Source of the DNA: Myxococcales bacterium
GTDB taxonomy: Bacteria; Myxococcota_A; UBA9160; SZUA-336
Assembly: GCA_013215565.1 (NCBI GenBank)
Contig: JABSQV010000030.1
Location: 1-59,815, forward strand
Direction of reading: 5' to 3'
DNA: 59,815 nt
A program made the position numbers and the translations under genes. Position 1 is the first letter of the stretch; every line of letters starts with the position of its first letter. The notes under the pieces are model-generated. The model searched no databases. It was not told the DNA's origin and saw nothing but the letters and a program-made list of their open reading frames with translations. Of this stretch, positions 33,928 through 42,388 are shown one piece after another.

Positions 33928-34211
33928 GGACGCTTTAGGGTAGAAATCTCGCCATGTGGGGAATCCGCCGGAGCATCCGCCGCTATGCGGTCGCTCCTCG
34001 CGGACGGGTTTCATCCCATATTTCAGTTGGATACAACTCGAATCCTCTCCGGAGCTGAGGCCGGGATGCATCAGCCAACCAACGTGCAGAATTCCTTCAA
34101 AGCTGTGCAAGTCGTCTGGTATGACGATTGCATCGTCCCACAGTCTGCGCGGAGCGGTGCCGCAGCAGTTGCACCGCCGCTCGCCGCAGTGGCCGGAGGC
34201 GAGAGAGGGAC

Positions 34212-36032
34212 ATGACCGATTCAGATTCTGGACGAGGAGGGTTTGTGCGTGACGTCATGCGTCGGATAGGAGCGTCCGGGGAGGACGACGCTGGAGCGCC
34301 AGCCTCGCCCTCCACCGAAATGGACGACATGGAGAGCCTGCGCGACTCGCTCCGCTTCCTCGGACCGGAGTCCTCGGATCTGTCCCGACAGGTCGAGCGC
34401 GCGCTCGTGGACTACTCCCTGTTGAAACAGCGCTACGAGCGTGCTCGGCAGCAGGTGTACGACTCGGAACGCCAGAACGAGAAACTCGTCAACGCCCTGC
34501 AGGACGCGAAGCAGCAGATCGATCTCCTGAAGGAGGAGGTCGACAAACTGTGCGCGCCGCCCAATACCTACGGCGTCTTCGAGCGGGCCAACAAAGATGG
34601 GACCATCGAGATCAACGTCGATGGGAAGATGATGCGGGTCAACCTGCATCCGAGTATGCAGGTGGAGGAACTGCAGGGAGGGCAACTCCTGGTTCTGAAC
34701 GAGGCCTTCAACGTCGTGGATGCGTCGGGTTTCGACCCGCGCGGTGAGGTCGTCCAGGTCTCGGAACTCCTCGAAGACGGTCGCGCCGTCGTTCTCGGTC
34801 ACGCGGACGAGGAGCGCGTCATCACGATGAGTCAGCCGGTGCGGCATGAGCACCTCAAGGTGGGCGACAATCTGCTGATCAATCCGCGAACCGGCTACGG
34901 CGTCGAGAAACTCCCGAAGTCCACCGTTGACCAGGTGATGCTCGAGGAGGTCCCGGACGTCGTCTACGAAGACATCGGCGGTCTCGGCGACCAGATCGAG
35001 GTCCTGCGCGATGCGATCGAGTTGCCGTACCTGCACCAGGACGAATTTCGCGAGTATCAACTGTCGCCGCCCAAGGGGATTCTGCTTTACGGACCGCCGG
35101 GCTGCGGAAAGACCATGATCGGCAAGGCGGTCGCGAACAGCCTGGCCCAGCGGATCTCGGAAGTTCGAGGTGGAGAGGCGAAGAGCTACTTCCTGAACGT
35201 GAAGGGCCCGGAACTCCTCAACAAGTACGTGGGCGAGACCGAGCACAAGATCCGGGAGGTCTTCAAGAACGCGCGGGAGAAGGCGGAAGAAGACGTACCG
35301 GTGGTGATCTTCTTCGACGAAATGGATTCGCTCTTCCGAATGCGCGGAAGCGGGATCTCTTCCGACATGGAAGCCACCGTAGTCGCGCAGTTCCTGTCCG
35401 AGATCGATGGGATCGAGGCACTCAAGAATGTGATCGTAATCGGTGCCTCGAACCGCCAGGACCTGATCGATCCTGCGGTGCTGCGCCCGGGACGCCTCGA
35501 CCTCAAGGTCAAGGTTCAACGCCCGGACGCGGACGGAGCGCGCGAGATCCTGCTCAAGTATCTGACGCACGACTTGCCGCTGCACGAAGATGCAATCAAG
35601 CAGCACGGTCCCGATCGGGCCGAGGTCGTCCGCAAAATGATCTGCGAAGTCATCGATCGCATGTACGCCGAATCCGAGGAGAACCGGTTCCTCGAGGTGA
35701 CCTACGCGAAGGGCGAACGCGAGACCTTCTACTTCAAGGACTTTTCGAGCGGTGCGATGCTGCGGAATATCGTTGACCGGGCGAAGAAGCGCGCGGTCAA
35801 GCGCCTCATCACGAAACAGGAGGGCGGGATCCAGACCGTCGACCTGCTGGAGGCGGTGCGCGACGAGTTCAAGGAAAACGAGGATCTTCCGAATACCACC
35901 AATCCGGATGACTGGGCCCGGATCTCTGGCCGCAAGGGCGAGCGGATCATCAACGTGCGGACTCTGATCACGGGCATCAACCGACCGGAAAGGACGATCG
36001 AGAATGTTGGAGGCTCCGGTCAGTACCTCTAG
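34212..36032 (+). CDS. mpa: proteasome-activating AAA+ ATPase (Mpa/ARC)
   Basis: 606 residues from the ATG at 34212, after GAGAGAGGGAC; M. tuberculosis Mpa has 609. The layout is: a disordered N-terminus, a coiled coil (about 55-112) that captures Pup, tandem OB folds (115-240), then an AAA+ module with Walker A GPPGCGKT at 294-301, Walker B VVIFFDEMDSL and GASNRQDLIDPAVLRPGRLD (arginine finger region). The C-terminus is GSGQYL, the QYL docking tail that inserts into the proteasome alpha ring. It unfolds pupylated proteins and threads them into the 20S core. It is the first gene of the proteasome operon, with dop 82 bp downstream. Confidence 0.97.
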   Translation: MTDSDSGRGGFVRDVMRRIGASGEDDAGAPASPSTEMDDMESLRDSLRFLGPESSDLSRQVERALVDYSLLKQRYERARQQVYDSERQNEKLVNALQDAKQQIDLLKEEVDKLCAPPNTYGVFERANKDGTIEINVDGKMMRVNLHPSMQVEELQGGQLLVLNEAFNVVDASGFDPRGEVVQVSELLEDGRAVVLGHADEERVITMSQPVRHEHLKVGDNLLINPRTGYGVEKLPKSTVDQVMLEEVPDVVYEDIGGLGDQIEVLRDAIELPYLHQDEFREYQLSPPKGILLYGPPGCGKTMIGKAVANSLAQRISEVRGGEAKSYFLNVKGPELLNKYVGETEHKIREVFKNAREKAEEDVPVVIFFDEMDSLFRMRGSGISSDMEATVVAQFLSEIDGIEALKNVIVIGASNRQDLIDPAVLRPGRLDLKVKVQRPDADGAREILLKYLTHDLPLHEDAIKQHGPDRAEVVRKMICEVIDRMYAESEENRFLEVTYAKGERETFYFKDFSSGAMLRNIVDRAKKRAVKRLITKQEGGIQTVDLLEAVRDEFKENEDLPNTTNPDDWARISGRKGERIINVRTLITGINRPERTIENVGGSGQYL

Positions 36033-36114
36033 AGCCCGAAGTCTGAATCGGTCGCCGGGTGGGGATTTAGATGCCTCCGGGTGTGATCGGGAGGCTGCGG
36101 GCCTCAGGTGAGAG

Positions 36115-37599
36115 ATGTCTCTTCCTAGTGTGATCGGCAGCGAGATCGAATACGGGATTACGGTCCAGAACGACCGTGACTTCGATCCGATCTCGAGTTG
36201 CGTCCTGCTCGTGAACGCGTATCAGGAGAACCAGGAGGCCCGGATCCTGTGGGACTACGACCAGGAAAATCCCCTGGCGGATGCGCGTGGCTTTCACGTC
36301 GAAGGAGAAAAGTACACCCCGAATCAGCAGGAGAACATCGCGCGCAACAAGACCCTCAAGAACGGGTCCCGCTTCTATGTGGACCACGCGCACCCGGAAT
36401 ACTCGACGCCCGAGGTCACCAACATTCGTTCGCTGATCGCGTACGAGCGCGCCGGGGAGCGGATCATGGAGACCGCCCGCCGGGCTGCTTCCAATTTGCT
36501 TCCATCTGACCAGCAGGTCCTGATCTTCAAGAACAACTCCGATCGCAAGGGAAACAGTTACGGCTGTCACGAGAACTATTTGATCGATCGCCGCACACCC
36601 TTCAAGGACATCATCGCGCAATTGACGCCCTTCCTCATCTCCCGCCAGATCTACTGCGGAGCTGGCAAGGTGGGCAGCGAGAACCGAACGGCGCCCTGCG
36701 CCTACCAGATCAGCCAGCGGTCGGACTTCTTCGAGACCGAGGTGGCGCTCGACACGATGGTGAAGCGACCCATCATCAACACGCGAGACGAGCCGCACGC
36801 CGACCGGGAGAAGTACCGGCGTCTCCACGTGATCCTCGGAGACTCGAATCTCTCGGAGGTCTCCACCTTTTTGAAGGTCGGGACCAGTTGCATCGTGCTG
36901 GCGATGATCCAGGAAGATGCACTGCCGAGCGACCTAGAGATTTCCGACCCGGTCCGGGTGCTGACCGACATTTCTCACGATCTCGACTGCAAGCGGGAGT
37001 ACGCGCTGCAGAAGGGTGGCCGAATCACGGCGGTCCAGACCCAGGAGCGATACTTGGAGGCTGCGGCGCGCTATTTCTCCTCCAGGGAACTCGATCCGCT
37101 CATGAAGGAGGTCATGACGCGCTGGGAATACGTTCTCGGAAAGCTCGCGGAAGACCCGATGCAACTCGATCGAGAGGTGGACTGGGTCATCAAGCGGAAG
37201 TTGATCTCCGCCTACGTCGCCAGCCGGAATCTGGATTGGGATCATCCTCAGGTCCAGATGCTGGATCTGCAGTACCACGACATCCGGCCCGAAAAGGGCC
37301 TCTATTTTCTGCTCGAACGACGCGGCGAGGTGGAACGCATCGTCTCGGACGAGGAGATCGATGCCGCCTGCTCGGTTCCCCCGCCCGATACGCGCGCCTA
37401 CTTCCGCGGCGAGTGTATCCGTCGCTATCCCGACGAGGTGTTCGGTGTCAATTGGGATTCGGTTTCGTTCAACCTCGGGGACGATCCGATCAAGAGAATT
37501 CTGATGAACGAGCCGCTAAAGGGAACTCGGGCGCACGTCGGAGACTTGTTAGACTCGAGCCCGACCGCTGTAGATCTAGTGCGGAATCTGACGGCGTAA
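36115..37599 (+). CDS. dop: depupylase / Pup deamidase homologue
   Basis: 494 residues from the ATG at 36115. The order of motifs matches Dop rather than PafA: SEIEYGI with ATP/Mg glutamates 10 and 12, WDYDQENPLADARGF leading into the Dop loop, YVDHAHPEYSTPE with the likely nucleophile Asp90, IINTRDEPHADREKYRRLHV, and the C-terminal RAYFRGECIRRYPDEVFGVNWDS (in parts). Dop hydrolyses the isopeptide bond between Pup and substrates. Because the Pup here already ends in Glu, its deamidase role would be unnecessary. It lies 25 bp before pup. Confidence 0.95.
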   Translation: MSLPSVIGSEIEYGITVQNDRDFDPISSCVLLVNAYQENQEARILWDYDQENPLADARGFHVEGEKYTPNQQENIARNKTLKNGSRFYVDHAHPEYSTPEVTNIRSLIAYERAGERIMETARRAASNLLPSDQQVLIFKNNSDRKGNSYGCHENYLIDRRTPFKDIIAQLTPFLISRQIYCGAGKVGSENRTAPCAYQISQRSDFFETEVALDTMVKRPIINTRDEPHADREKYRRLHVILGDSNLSEVSTFLKVGTSCIVLAMIQEDALPSDLEISDPVRVLTDISHDLDCKREYALQKGGRITAVQTQERYLEAAARYFSSRELDPLMKEVMTRWEYVLGKLAEDPMQLDREVDWVIKRKLISAYVASRNLDWDHPQVQMLDLQYHDIRPEKGLYFLLERRGEVERIVSDEEIDAACSVPPPDTRAYFRGECIRRYPDEVFGVNWDSVSFNLGDDPIKRILMNEPLKGTRAHVGDLLDSSPTAVDLVRNLTA

Positions 37600-37624
37600 A
37601 GGCGCCGGGACGCAGGAGTTAACC

Positions 37625-37891
37625 ATGAGAGTGATTCAAGAGCCCGGCCGGAGCCCGCTTCGATCTGCCGGAATCTGGGGCGCGGCTGAGGGCCAGAGCC
37701 AGAAGCAGCGCGGCGGGGGCGGTAAGGAGAAGGACGGAGCCGGCGGAGACGGCGCCGGTCAGAAGAAGATCGCCAAGAAGGGCGAAGACTTGAAAGAAGA
37801 AATGGACAGCCTCATCGAGGAGATCGACGAGGTGCTCGAGGAAAATGCCGAGGAGTTCGTCAAGAACTACGTCCAGCGCGGAGGAGAATAG
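37625..37891 (+). CDS. pup: prokaryotic ubiquitin-like protein Pup (GGE-ending)
   Basis: 88 residues from the ATG at 37625 with CAGGAG 7-8 bp upstream. The C-terminal half matches Pup: KKGEDLKEEMDSLIEEIDEV then LEENAEEFVKNYVQRGGE. The helix-forming region binds the Mpa coiled coil. The protein ends in Gly-Gly-Glu, the ligation-ready form, whereas mycobacterial Pup ends in GGQ. It is about 24 residues longer than M. tuberculosis Pup (64); the extra N-terminus (RVIQEPGRSPLRSAGIWGAA) precedes a Gly/Lys/Asp-rich disordered stretch. Other small proteins of this kind (UBact) exist, but the linked dop, pafA and prcBA genes make Pup the right call. Confidence 0.97.
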   Translation: MRVIQEPGRSPLRSAGIWGAAEGQSQKQRGGGGKEKDGAGGDGAGQKKIAKKGEDLKEEMDSLIEEIDEVLEENAEEFVKNYVQRGGE

Positions 37892-37894
37892 GGC

Positions 37895-38677
37895 GTGTTT
37901 AAGGGGCAGAATTACGGAGGCTCCAGTTTCTTCGAGATGCTCCGGCTCGATCATCCAGAATCGGTCCCCGAGTTCTCGAATCTCGACTGGTCGACGGTTC
38001 AGGTCCCGCATGGGACCACCGTGCTCGCGCTCGTCTACCAGGACGGTGTGCTGATGGCCGGAGACCGACTCGCGACCGAGGGCTACCAGGTCGCGACCCG
38101 GGATATCGAGAAGGTATTCAAGGTCGATGACGACTGCCTGGTTGCAATTGCGGGAGCGGCCGGCCCTGCGATCGAGATGGTTCGGCTGTTTCGCGTCGAG
38201 CTCGAGCACTATCAGAAGCTCGAGGGCCAGCAGCTCACCTTCGAGGGCAAGGCCAACCGGCTTTCGCACATGATTCGCCAGAACCTGCCGGCCGCGATGC
38301 AGGGACTGGTCGTAATGCCGCTCTTTGCAGGCTACGACCACCAGAAGAACCGGGGCAGGATCTATAAGTTCGACATCACCGGTGGCCGCTATGCAGAGGC
38401 TGACTATTACGCGACCGGCTCGGGTGGGAAGGACGCGCGCTCGAGCCTGAAGAAGACCTTCGTGGACACTGCTTTCGAGCGGGATGCGGCGATCATCAGT
38501 AGCGTGGGAGCGCTCGTCGATGCGGCCGACGAAGACCGCGGAACCGGAGGTTTTGACATCAACCGCTCGATCTACCCGACCTGCATGCTGGTCACCGAGA
38601 GTGGTGTCGAAGAGGTTCCGGAGAGCGAGTTGCTTGCGGCGTATGAGCTGACCATGCGCCAGCGCCAGGAGAGGTGA
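37895..38677 (+). CDS. prcB: 20S proteasome beta subunit
   Basis: 260 residues from a GTG at 37895, 3 bp after pup, with GGAGGAGAA as the ribosome-binding site inside the pup end. A 40-residue propeptide ends in VPHG, and autocleavage would expose Thr41 of TTVLALVYQDGVLMAGD (in parts) as the catalytic nucleophile. The lysine expected near residue 33 of the mature chain falls in RDIEKVFKVDDDC, and the conserved ATGSGG-type segment is ATGSGGKDARSS. It forms the proteolytic rings of the bacterial core particle. The stop overlaps prcA as GTGA. Confidence 0.97.
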   Translation: MFKGQNYGGSSFFEMLRLDHPESVPEFSNLDWSTVQVPHGTTVLALVYQDGVLMAGDRLATEGYQVATRDIEKVFKVDDDCLVAIAGAAGPAIEMVRLFRVELEHYQKLEGQQLTFEGKANRLSHMIRQNLPAAMQGLVVMPLFAGYDHQKNRGRIYKFDITGGRYAEADYYATGSGGKDARSSLKKTFVDTAFERDAAIISSVGALVDAADEDRGTGGFDINRSIYPTCMLVTESGVEEVPESELLAAYELTMRQRQER

Positions 38678-39366
38678 GCGTGGCGGTACCGTACTATGTG
38701 TCTCCCGAGCAGATGTACCAGGACAAGGCGGAGTACGCGCGCAAGGGAATTGCGCGCGGAAAGCCGATCGTCGGCCTCGAGTACGAGCACGGGATTCTTC
38801 TGGCCGCCGAGAATACCAGCACGAGCCTGCGGAAGATCAGCGAGGCATACGACCGAATCGCCTTCGCTGGCGTCGGAAAGTTCGACGAGTACGAGAACCT
38901 GAGAAAGGCAGGCATCCGCTACTGTGACTTCAAGGGTTACAACTACTGCCGGGACGACGTCGCGGCCAAGAACCTGGCAAACGAATACTCCACGCTTCTC
39001 GGTGGGATCTTCACGCGAGAAATGAAGCCCTTCGAGGTCGAGATCCTCGTCGCAGAACTGGACGGCGACGAACAGGGAAGCTGCTTCTACCAGATCATGT
39101 TCGACGGGTTCATCGCAGATCACAGTCGCTTTGCGGCGATCGGTGGGGATTCGGAGGACCTCGTCAAGGTGCTGCGCGACGCCTGGAAGTCGGGCATCAG
39201 CCTGCGCGAGGGCGTGCGGATTGCGTGCGGCGCGCTTGGCCGGGCCGCCAACGCGTCGGCCAAGCTGGATCAGGAGAACCTCGAGATCGCAACGCTCGAC
39301 CGAAGGCTCGACGGACGGATTTTTCGGCGCCTAGAGGCGGAGGCGATCCGCGCCTTGATCGAATAG
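38674..39366 (+). CDS. prcA: 20S proteasome alpha subunit
   Basis: 230 residues from a GTG at 38674, coupled to prcB by a 4-bp overlap. The N-terminus PYYVSPEQMYQDKAEYARKG contains the H0 helix, and KPIVGLEYEHGILLAAENTS starts the conserved fold without a catalytic Thr. The protein lacks a propeptide, as expected for the outer, gating rings. The alpha ring receives the QYL tail of Mpa. It is encoded after prcB, the usual order in actinobacterial loci. Confidence 0.96.
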   Translation: MSVAVPYYVSPEQMYQDKAEYARKGIARGKPIVGLEYEHGILLAAENTSTSLRKISEAYDRIAFAGVGKFDEYENLRKAGIRYCDFKGYNYCRDDVAAKNLANEYSTLLGGIFTREMKPFEVEILVAELDGDEQGSCFYQIMFDGFIADHSRFAAIGGDSEDLVKVLRDAWKSGISLREGVRIACGALGRAANASAKLDQENLEIATLDRRLDGRIFRRLEAEAIRALIE

Positions 39367-39381
39367 GGTCGAGGAAGTTTC

Positions 39382-40788
39382 GTGCAGAAGCGAATTTTCG
39401 GCGTTGAGACGGAGTACGGGATCATCTTTACTCCCGAGGGCCGGAAGACACTCCCCGTCGAGAAGGCTATTCGCTTTCTGTTCGAGAAGCTGATTACGAC
39501 CGAGCACTTCCTGAACGTGTTTCTGGAGAACGGCGCTCGCTTCTATCAGGACACCGGCTGTCACCCGGAGTATGCGACCCCGGAATGTGCCAGCCCGCGC
39601 GACGTCATCATTTACGATCGCGCCGGAGAGCGGATTCTAGAGGACCTGCAGGGCTACGCGGAGGAGAAGATCCGTGAGGAGCGGGTCCCGGGAAAGCTCT
39701 CGATTTTCAAGAACAACACCGACTTCGTAGGAAACAGCTACGGCTGCCACGAGAACTACCTCGTAGACCGCGATGTCGACTTCTACTATCTCGCCGAGCA
39801 GTTGATCCCGTTCCTGGTCACGAGGCAGATCTTCTCGGGCGCTGGCAAGGTCCTTCAGACACAGGACGGTGTACGTTACCACATCAGCCAGCGCGCACAG
39901 CACATCTATCAGAAGATTTCGGGCACGACGACGAACGATCGCTCGATCATTAATACCCGGGACGAGCCACACGCCGACCGGGAGAAGTACCGGCGTCTTC
40001 ACGTCATCGTCGGTGACTCGAACATGTCCGAGTACACGAACTTCGTGAAGATCGCGACCTGTGCGGTGGTTCTCCAGATGATCGAGGACAATTTCATCAA
40101 CAAGGACTTTACACTTCGACATCCGGTCAAGGCGATCAAGGACATTTCGTACGACACGAGCTGCAAGAACAAGATTCGACTGGAGAATGGACGGGAGTTT
40201 TCTCCAATCGAAATTCAGCGCGAATACTGCGACATGGCGCTCAGGTATATGGAGCAGGCGACCGTCTCCGATCAGCTGCGTAAGGCGGTCGGGGACTGGG
40301 CCGAGATTCTCGAGTGTCTCGAGCATGACCCGGACAAGCTCGACCGGAAGATCGACTGGGTCATCAAGCGAAAGTTGATTCAGAGATACATCAAGAAGCA
40401 CGGGATCAGCCTGGAGGATCCTCGCGTGATGATGATCGATCTGCAGTACCACGATATTCGGATGGACCGCGGACTCTTCTATCTGATGGAGCGGGCGGGA
40501 TCGGTAGACCGGATTCTCTCGGATGAGGAGATCGTGAAGGCGAAGACCGAGCCACCTCAGGACACGCGTGCCCGCATGCGCGGCGACTTCATCAAGCTCG
40601 CTCGCCAGAACAACATCCAGTACGACCTCGATTGGTCGAACATTCGGCTCGGAAACCTTCTAAACGTCCGCGTGATCTGCAACAATCCCTTCGAGACCGA
40701 CACCGAGAAGGTGACCGAACTCGTGCGAACGATTCAGAAGACGAACCTGCGCCGCACCTCGCTCTCGAAGCTGGTCATTCAGAGTTAG
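39382..40788 (+). CDS. pafA: Pup--protein ligase
   Basis: 468 residues from a GTG at 39382 with GAGGAAG upstream. It begins MQKRIFGVETEYGI (Glu9, Glu11), then NGARFYQDTGCHPEYATPEC with the likely catalytic Asp57, FKNNTDFVGNSYGCHENYL, IINTRDEPHADREKYRRLHV and a C-terminal domain (NNPFETDTEKVTELVRTIQ). The absence of a Dop loop and the CHPEYATPEC motif separate it from the paralogous dop in the same operon. It phosphorylates the Pup C-terminal Glu with ATP and joins it to substrate lysines. Confidence 0.96.
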   Translation: MQKRIFGVETEYGIIFTPEGRKTLPVEKAIRFLFEKLITTEHFLNVFLENGARFYQDTGCHPEYATPECASPRDVIIYDRAGERILEDLQGYAEEKIREERVPGKLSIFKNNTDFVGNSYGCHENYLVDRDVDFYYLAEQLIPFLVTRQIFSGAGKVLQTQDGVRYHISQRAQHIYQKISGTTTNDRSIINTRDEPHADREKYRRLHVIVGDSNMSEYTNFVKIATCAVVLQMIEDNFINKDFTLRHPVKAIKDISYDTSCKNKIRLENGREFSPIEIQREYCDMALRYMEQATVSDQLRKAVGDWAEILECLEHDPDKLDRKIDWVIKRKLIQRYIKKHGISLEDPRVMMIDLQYHDIRMDRGLFYLMERAGSVDRILSDEEIVKAKTEPPQDTRARMRGDFIKLARQNNIQYDLDWSNIRLGNLLNVRVICNNPFETDTEKVTELVRTIQKTNLRRTSLSKLVIQS

Positions 40789-40791
40789 GCG

Positions 40792-41163
40792 ATGGGGGGG
40801 GTGCCCAGACTTCGGCCCGTGGGGTCTCCTGACTCCGGCGAGCACTCCGGGACGCGCGAGGCGCCATCTGCGCCAGCGCGTGGGCCCAGGGCGCGGCTTC
40901 CGGCCTGGGCGCCGGCGGCGCTCGCGATCGGGCTGGCCCTCGCGGTTGCTCTCCTGGTCTGGAGCCGGGTCCAACTGGGCTCTCAGATCGCGACACTGAC
41001 CGACGCGGTTCGCACGCTGCAGGAACAGGTTGTTTCTCGCGACCGACTGATCGCGGTACAGGGCGCTCGGATCTCTACGGCGCGCCGGGGGCTGGATGAG
41101 CTCGGGGCCCGGGTCGAGGAACTCCGAACGACGCTGGCGAAGCCTGTCCCGGCCGTCGACTAG
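40792..41163 (+). CDS. small single-pass membrane protein with coiled coil
   Basis: 123 residues from the ATG at 40792, only 3 bp after pafA, so probably the last gene of the proteasome operon. A Pro/Arg-rich cytosolic N-terminus (about 38 residues) leads to one membrane helix (AWAPAALAIGLALAVALLVW) and then a coiled coil (QIATLTDAVRTLQEQVVSRD, ARISTARRGLDELGARVEEL). I recognise no family. It could anchor or scaffold something in the membrane; any tie to pupylation rests only on its position. Confidence 0.7.
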   Translation: MGGVPRLRPVGSPDSGEHSGTREAPSAPARGPRARLPAWAPAALAIGLALAVALLVWSRVQLGSQIATLTDAVRTLQEQVVSRDRLIAVQGARISTARRGLDELGARVEELRTTLAKPVPAVD

Positions 41164-41285
41164 CGGGCCCCGGCCCGCCGCCAAACGCGCGGGCCCTGCC
41201 TCAGGTTCGCGACCCCTCTGCCGATGAGCCACTACACGGGGTCGGGCAGCCCGTCCGGCCCGCTGCAGCTGGGGTCGAGTTCAAG

Positions 41286-42320
41286 ATGCTGAAGTGGTTC
41301 GCCGGACTCATGTCGGACGATCTTGCAATCGACCTGGGTACCGCGAATACCCTCGTCTTCTCGCGTGGGCGCGGAATCATCTGCAGCGAGCCCTCGGTCG
41401 TGGCCGTGAGCCAGAAACCGGACGGGACGCGCAAGATCCTGGCGGTCGGCACCGAGGCCAAGGAGATGATCGGCCGGACGCCCGGGACCATCCGCGCGAC
41501 CCGTCCGATTCAGGATGGCGTGATCGCCGACTTCGATGTGACCGAGGCGATGCTCCGCTACTTCATTCAGCGCGCCCACAATCGGCGCCGGCTGGTGCGT
41601 CCCCGCATCGTGATCTGTGTTCCTCCGTGCATCACGTCAGTCGAAAAGCGTGCCGTTCGCGAATCGGCGATGTTGGCGGGTGCGCGCGAGGTGTACCTGA
41701 TGGAAGAGCCCATGGCGGCCGCGCTTGGTGCCGGGCTCAACGTGACCGAGCCCACCGGAAACATGGTCGTGGACGTGGGTGGCGGTACGACCGACGTGGC
41801 CGTGATCTCGCTCGCCGGAATCGTGACCTCGAATTCGGTTCGGATCGGGGGCGACAAGATGGACGAGTCGATCATCAGCTTCGTCAAGCGGAAGCACAAT
41901 CTCTTGATCGGCGAGCGGACCGCCGAGATTCTGAAGATCACGATCGGAACGGCCCTCTCAGGGGGCAAAACGAAAACCATGGAGGTCAAGGGACGCGACC
42001 TGGTTGCCGGAATTCCCAAAATGATCGTGATGTCCTCCGAGGAGCTGCAGGAGGCACTTGCCGAGCCGACGGCCCGCATCGTCGATGTCGTGCGCGAGAC
42101 GCTCGAGACGACTCCGCCGGAACTCGCCTCCGACATCGTGGATCGAGGCGTGGTCCTGGTCGGGGGGGGCGCACTGCTGCGGAACTTCGACCAGCTCCTG
42201 CGAGAGGAGACCCACCTCCCGATCGTCCGCGCCGAAGATCCGTTTACGGCCGTAGCGGTCGGGGCCGGGAAGGCGCTCGACCAGCTCGACCTGCTCCGCG
42301 ACATCTGCCTGCCGGCCTGA
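41286..42320 (+). CDS. mreB: rod shape-determining protein MreB
   Basis: 344 residues from the ATG at 41286. The actin-fold motifs are present: phosphate 1 DDLAIDLGTANTLVF, connect 1, phosphate 2 NMVVDVGGGTTDVAVISL, and adenosine VLVGGGALLRNFDQLL. A short amphipathic N-terminus (LKWFAGLM) could bind membrane. It forms filaments that direct sidewall peptidoglycan synthesis, so the cell is probably rod-shaped. The usual mreC/mreD do not follow; mltG comes next on the other strand. Confidence 0.96.
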   Translation: MLKWFAGLMSDDLAIDLGTANTLVFSRGRGIICSEPSVVAVSQKPDGTRKILAVGTEAKEMIGRTPGTIRATRPIQDGVIADFDVTEAMLRYFIQRAHNRRRLVRPRIVICVPPCITSVEKRAVRESAMLAGAREVYLMEEPMAAALGAGLNVTEPTGNMVVDVGGGTTDVAVISLAGIVTSNSVRIGGDKMDESIISFVKRKHNLLIGERTAEILKITIGTALSGGKTKTMEVKGRDLVAGIPKMIVMSSEELQEALAEPTARIVDVVRETLETTPPELASDIVDRGVVLVGGGALLRNFDQLLREETHLPIVRAEDPFTAVAVGAGKALDQLDLLRDICLPA

Positions 42321-42330
42321 GCACGGGTTC

Positions 42331-42354
42331 GCGCCGCCGGGTCCCGAGCGGCGC
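42331..42354. terminator. possible bidirectional terminator between mreB and mltG
   Basis: GCGCCGC (42331-42337) and GCGGCGC (42348-42354) form a 7-bp stem around a CGGGTCCCGA loop that can pair further. It sits between two convergent genes. It has no T-run on either side, so termination by this element alone is unsure. Confidence 0.35.
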
Positions 42355-42388
42355 GCCGCGTCGCAATCCGCCGGCCCGGGAACGCCCG

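Larger units (their letters stand above)
33707..34211 (+). other. 505-bp AT-richer intergenic region upstream of the proteasome operon
   Basis: Short frames exist here on both strands, but none has a ribosome-binding site plus family resemblance. The base composition is clearly lower in GC than the flanks (for example GATTATAAAGG near 33870 and a TTTCTTTATTCC tract). It contains a probable promoter at 33822-33849 and a 7-bp stem hairpin at 33909-33927. The mpa transcript would have a leader of about 350 nt if that promoter is used. Confidence 0.6.

Noticed and set aside
33772-34252. Several 98-112 codon frames in the proteasome leader
   Set aside because: No ribosome-binding site with family resemblance, and unlike the genome in composition and amino-acid use.
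37625-37891. UBact-type rather than Pup
   Set aside because: The C-terminal helix and FVKNYVQRGGE match Pup closely and true prcA/prcB, dop, pafA and mpa are adjacent.
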